64,000 nucleotides of DNA from Chitinophaga varians (GTDB lineage Bacteria; Bacteroidota; Bacteroidia; Chitinophagales; Chitinophagaceae), in assembly GCF_014529945.1 (NCBI RefSeq), contig NZ_JACVFB010000005.1:649197-713196 (forward strand). Reading direction: 5' to 3'. Positions within the stretch are counted from its first letter, which is position 1. Each line of letters starts with the position of its first letter. Below, piece after piece: positions 62,308 through 64,000 of this stretch. The notes beneath the pieces are model-generated. The model saw nothing but the letters and a program-made list of their open reading frames with translations. It had not been told where the DNA came from and ran no database searches. The position numbers were made by a program, and so were the translations under genes.

Positions 62308-62685
62308 CTAGTATTCGGAGAAGATAACGTTGTCGCCTATCTGAAGCCGGCGGATTTCTTTCATGCTGGAGAAAGGATCGAGGGGCGACCATGCGGAGGC
62401 GGTGAACAGTTGCACGGAGCGGCCATGCAGTTGTTGTTCCAGACTGGTCATGGTAGCCGCTGGCATAGAAGCGGGTTTGATATAGTAGATCCTTGGATCG
62501 TCTTTGAGATGGATAACGTAGCCGGGAGTACTTTTCGTGACTTCCAGCACCTGGCCGGTAACGGGTTTGCAAGTGGCTTTACTAATCCGGCGGACGGACG
62601 GGATGCCGGAAATGAGCAGTATCAGCACAAAACAGGCTACAATTAACAGCGTAGCCGGACCTTTAGTGTTGGCTTTGTTATTCAT
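62308..62685 (-). CDS. Hypothetical single-pass membrane protein
   Basis: A 125-residue protein with one N-terminal helix (TLLIVACFVLILLISGIP) and a soluble remainder (PVTGQVLEVTKSTPGYVIHLKDDPRIYYIKP) that looks like a small beta-barrel or DUF3592-like domain facing the periplasm. Convergent with the previous gene, leaving three bases between stops. No family recognised. Confidence 0.6.
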   Translation of the reverse strand: MNNKANTKGPATLLIVACFVLILLISGIPSVRRISKATCKPVTGQVLEVTKSTPGYVIHLKDDPRIYYIKPASMPAATMTSLEQQLHGRSVQLFTASAWSPLDPFSSMKEIRRLQIGDNVIFSEY

Positions 62686-62790
62686 CAGTTGGCAGTGTGT
62701 TGTGGTGGTGGTATAGGTAATGCTCTAATGTACGAAAATATATGAATAAAAAAAGCAGGCTGTAAGCCTGCTCTCTATCAATAAGTTGAT

Positions 62791-63366
62791 TTATTTTTTC
62801 TTCGTGTCGGTATCGTCTTCCCATTCTTCGCTTTCATCCCAGTCTTCATCTTCATCTTCATCCCAGTCGTCTTCATCTTCTTCGATCAGGAGGCTTTCAT
62901 CGGAGCCTGGTTCGATGTTGTTGGCGCGCCAGTGGGCTACTATTTCATCGTTCTTTTTCTGTACGGCCTCGAAGCTGGTGATTTTTCCTTCTTCGAAGCG
63001 GACTTCCACATCGGGGAGTGCTTTGATGGCGTTAAAGCATGTTTCCAGGAGGCTGATGTTAGCGGGTGCATTACGCAGGGCGCTATAGGAAAGCCGGATG
63101 GCATCAAAAGGGCCGCTGTTGTGAAATACTTCTTCGCCGTTAAACATCGGGAAAAGCCAGATCAGAACGTCGTCTCCGGTTTCTTCGTCATTCAGGATAC
63201 CAAAAAAGTCGTCCAGCTGCTCAAATCCGAGTGGGGCCAGTTGGGCAAAAGTCTGGCTCCGGGCGGGAAACTTTGGATGCTCTTCCCCGGTGATCAGGAA
63301 CAATTCGCTGAAGCGGGGTTTCTCTTTGGCAATAAACCGGAAGTCAATGAGGATATCGTTTTCCAT
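62791..63366 (-). CDS. Hypothetical protein with a highly acidic C-terminal tail
   Basis: A 191-residue cytosolic protein from ATG 63366 (MENDILIDFRFIAKEKPRF). Residues 1-155 look globular and include LGFEQLDDFFGILNDEETGD and VLIWLFPMFNGEEVFHNS; the last 35 residues are almost pure Asp/Glu/Trp/Ser (DDWDEDEDEDWDESEEWED) and end in Lys. Tails like this often mimic nucleic acid or bind basic partners, but no function can be assigned. An in-frame TTG at 63420 is a less likely start. Confidence 0.65.
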   Translation of the reverse strand: MENDILIDFRFIAKEKPRFSELFLITGEEHPKFPARSQTFAQLAPLGFEQLDDFFGILNDEETGDDVLIWLFPMFNGEEVFHNSGPFDAIRLSYSALRNAPANISLLETCFNAIKALPDVEVRFEEGKITSFEAVQKKNDEIVAHWRANNIEPGSDESLLIEEDEDDWDEDEDEDWDESEEWEDDTDTKKK

Positions 63367-63421
63367 TGATGGCTTTTCGTTTATACTGTAATTTAATGGT
63401 TTAATTGGAAAGGTATTCAAA

Positions 63422-63859
63422 TTATTTCTCCTGGATAAGTGCTGCAGCTATCTTGCGGTATGCGTTCAGGTACTTATTCAGCCGGGGAACATCTTTGTCC
63501 TGTACGGTTGTCATCCGGCGGATGTCCATGTTGTCTGTCAGATCGTTGAGTTTAACGGTAGCGGCCAAACGGTTTTGCAGGGTACGGTTTACAAAATGTT
63601 CGTAGTCCTCTTCTTCAGATTGTTTGGTGACACAACGGAGTGCTTCGAGCAGGTGAGGCGCCAGGCCTTCACGGGCAAGGTCCTCAAAGGTCCAGTGGCT
63701 GTCTTCCACCACATCATGCAGTACGCCGACGATTTTCTCATCGTTGGTACGTCCCATTTGCATGACGCGGAGTACATGGGTGATGTAAGGCTGACCATAT
63801 TTATCCACCTGGCCCTGGTGGGCCTCAGTGGCAATAGCGATTGCACGGGTTAGATCCAT
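63422..63859 (-). CDS. Small HD-domain phosphohydrolase (SpoT/Mesh1-like)
   Basis: A 145-residue single-domain protein resembling the HD half of RelA/SpoT. ATEAHQGQVDKYGQPYITHVLRV (first His) and VGVLHDVVEDSHWTFEDLA (HD) are present, and VKLNDLTDNMD gives the distal Asp. Stand-alone relatives (Mesh1/SAH-like) hydrolyse (p)ppGpp or NADPH; the substrate here is unproven. It sits just upstream of the acidic-tail protein. Confidence 0.8.
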   Translation of the reverse strand: MDLTRAIAIATEAHQGQVDKYGQPYITHVLRVMQMGRTNDEKIVGVLHDVVEDSHWTFEDLAREGLAPHLLEALRCVTKQSEEEDYEHFVNRTLQNRLAATVKLNDLTDNMDIRRMTTVQDKDVPRLNKYLNAYRKIAAALIQEK

Positions 63860-63882
63860 GCGGTAAATGTAGTATTTTTTTC

Positions 63883-64000
63883 ACGCAAAGGAGGCAAAGG
63901 GAGCAGAGAGTGCAAAGGATTGCATAGAACCAAAGGGGCGAAGATCAATTTTTCACGCAAAGGCGCTAAGCAGCCAAGTCGCAAAGGATATTAAGCGAGC
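63883..64000. repeat. CGCAAAG-type repeat, cut by window end
   Basis: Starts 24 bases upstream of the HD gene with CACGCAAAGGAGGCAAAGGG and continues with CACGCAAAGGCGCTAAGCAG near 63954. The latter matches the arm at 32208-32230. Only one side is visible. Confidence 0.6.

Overview
The window looks like a housekeeping stretch of a Bacteroidota chromosome, most likely a Chitinophagaceae member close to Chitinophaga. Pointers are the -7 promoter element TAnnTTTG in front of many genes, the lack of consistent Shine-Dalgarno sites, a type IX secretion lipoprotein (PorW/SprE), a porin_10-type putative porin, DUF3857 and HYC_CC_PP proteins, and many intergenic palindromes built from short AT-rich or CGCAAAG units. 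No insertion sequence, prophage, CRISPR array or rRNA operon was seen. This taxonomic call is inference from protein style and gene content.

Layout. 1-1521: end of a cyclase-family gene, a HAD phosphatase and a tiny membrane protein. 1813-5565: sulfur assimilation/siroheme operon (sulfite reductase, uroporphyrinogen methyltransferase, precorrin-2 dehydrogenase/ferrochelatase) behind a leader with a Cys-Cys-Cys mini-ORF and an intrinsic terminator. 5575-11365: DUF488, HD hydrolase, acyl-CoA thioesterase, pyrG, yidC. 11441-17824: M28 peptidase, then a leftward cluster (bitopic M23-like stub, bactofilin, AtpZ, four-helix membrane protein, SprT) divergent from porW/sprE. 18162-26140: PBP1A, thioredoxin-like protein, sucC, purine nucleoside phosphorylase, putative porin. 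26323-28947: heavy-metal cluster (HYC_CC_PP protein, secreted HMA protein, outer-membrane barrel, HMA-AraC regulator, 23-residue Cys-Cys peptide). 29048-38809: L,D-transpeptidase, two unrelated-type isocitrate dehydrogenases side by side, SGNH hydrolase, flavin reductase, LiaF-like protein, DUF4288, LytS/LytTR pair, thioesterase. 38869-43357: mntH-USP fusion and mntR with a palindromic operator, a lipoprotein, a shortened PhnD-like protein. 43449-43745: three identical tRNA-Thr(UGU). 43938-53125: Kef-type antiporter with USP domains, clpS-aat, DinB, mtaB, DUF4258, plsC-priA. 53126-63859: DUF3857 protein, NAD(P)-binding protein, murB, YpdA, glutamine amidotransferase, methyltransferase, YeiH exporter, several small unknowns, HD hydrolase.

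How the genes work together. The first operon makes sulfide and the siroheme its reductase needs, and the leader suggests control by cysteinyl-tRNA supply. pyrG, yidC, mrcA, murB, the L,D-transpeptidase and the bactofilin group are envelope-growth functions. clpS and aat form an N-degron pair. mntR-mntH is a self-contained manganese unit. The metal cluster couples an HMA-domain sensor-regulator with periplasmic and outer-membrane partners.

The most interesting signals are the cysteine-codon leader attenuator, the HMA-AraC metal cluster with its micro-ORF, the paired isocitrate dehydrogenases with altered coenzyme residues, the catalytic-domain-less M23 partner beside bactofilin, and several families of long, nearly perfect intergenic inverted repeats that begin at gene ends.
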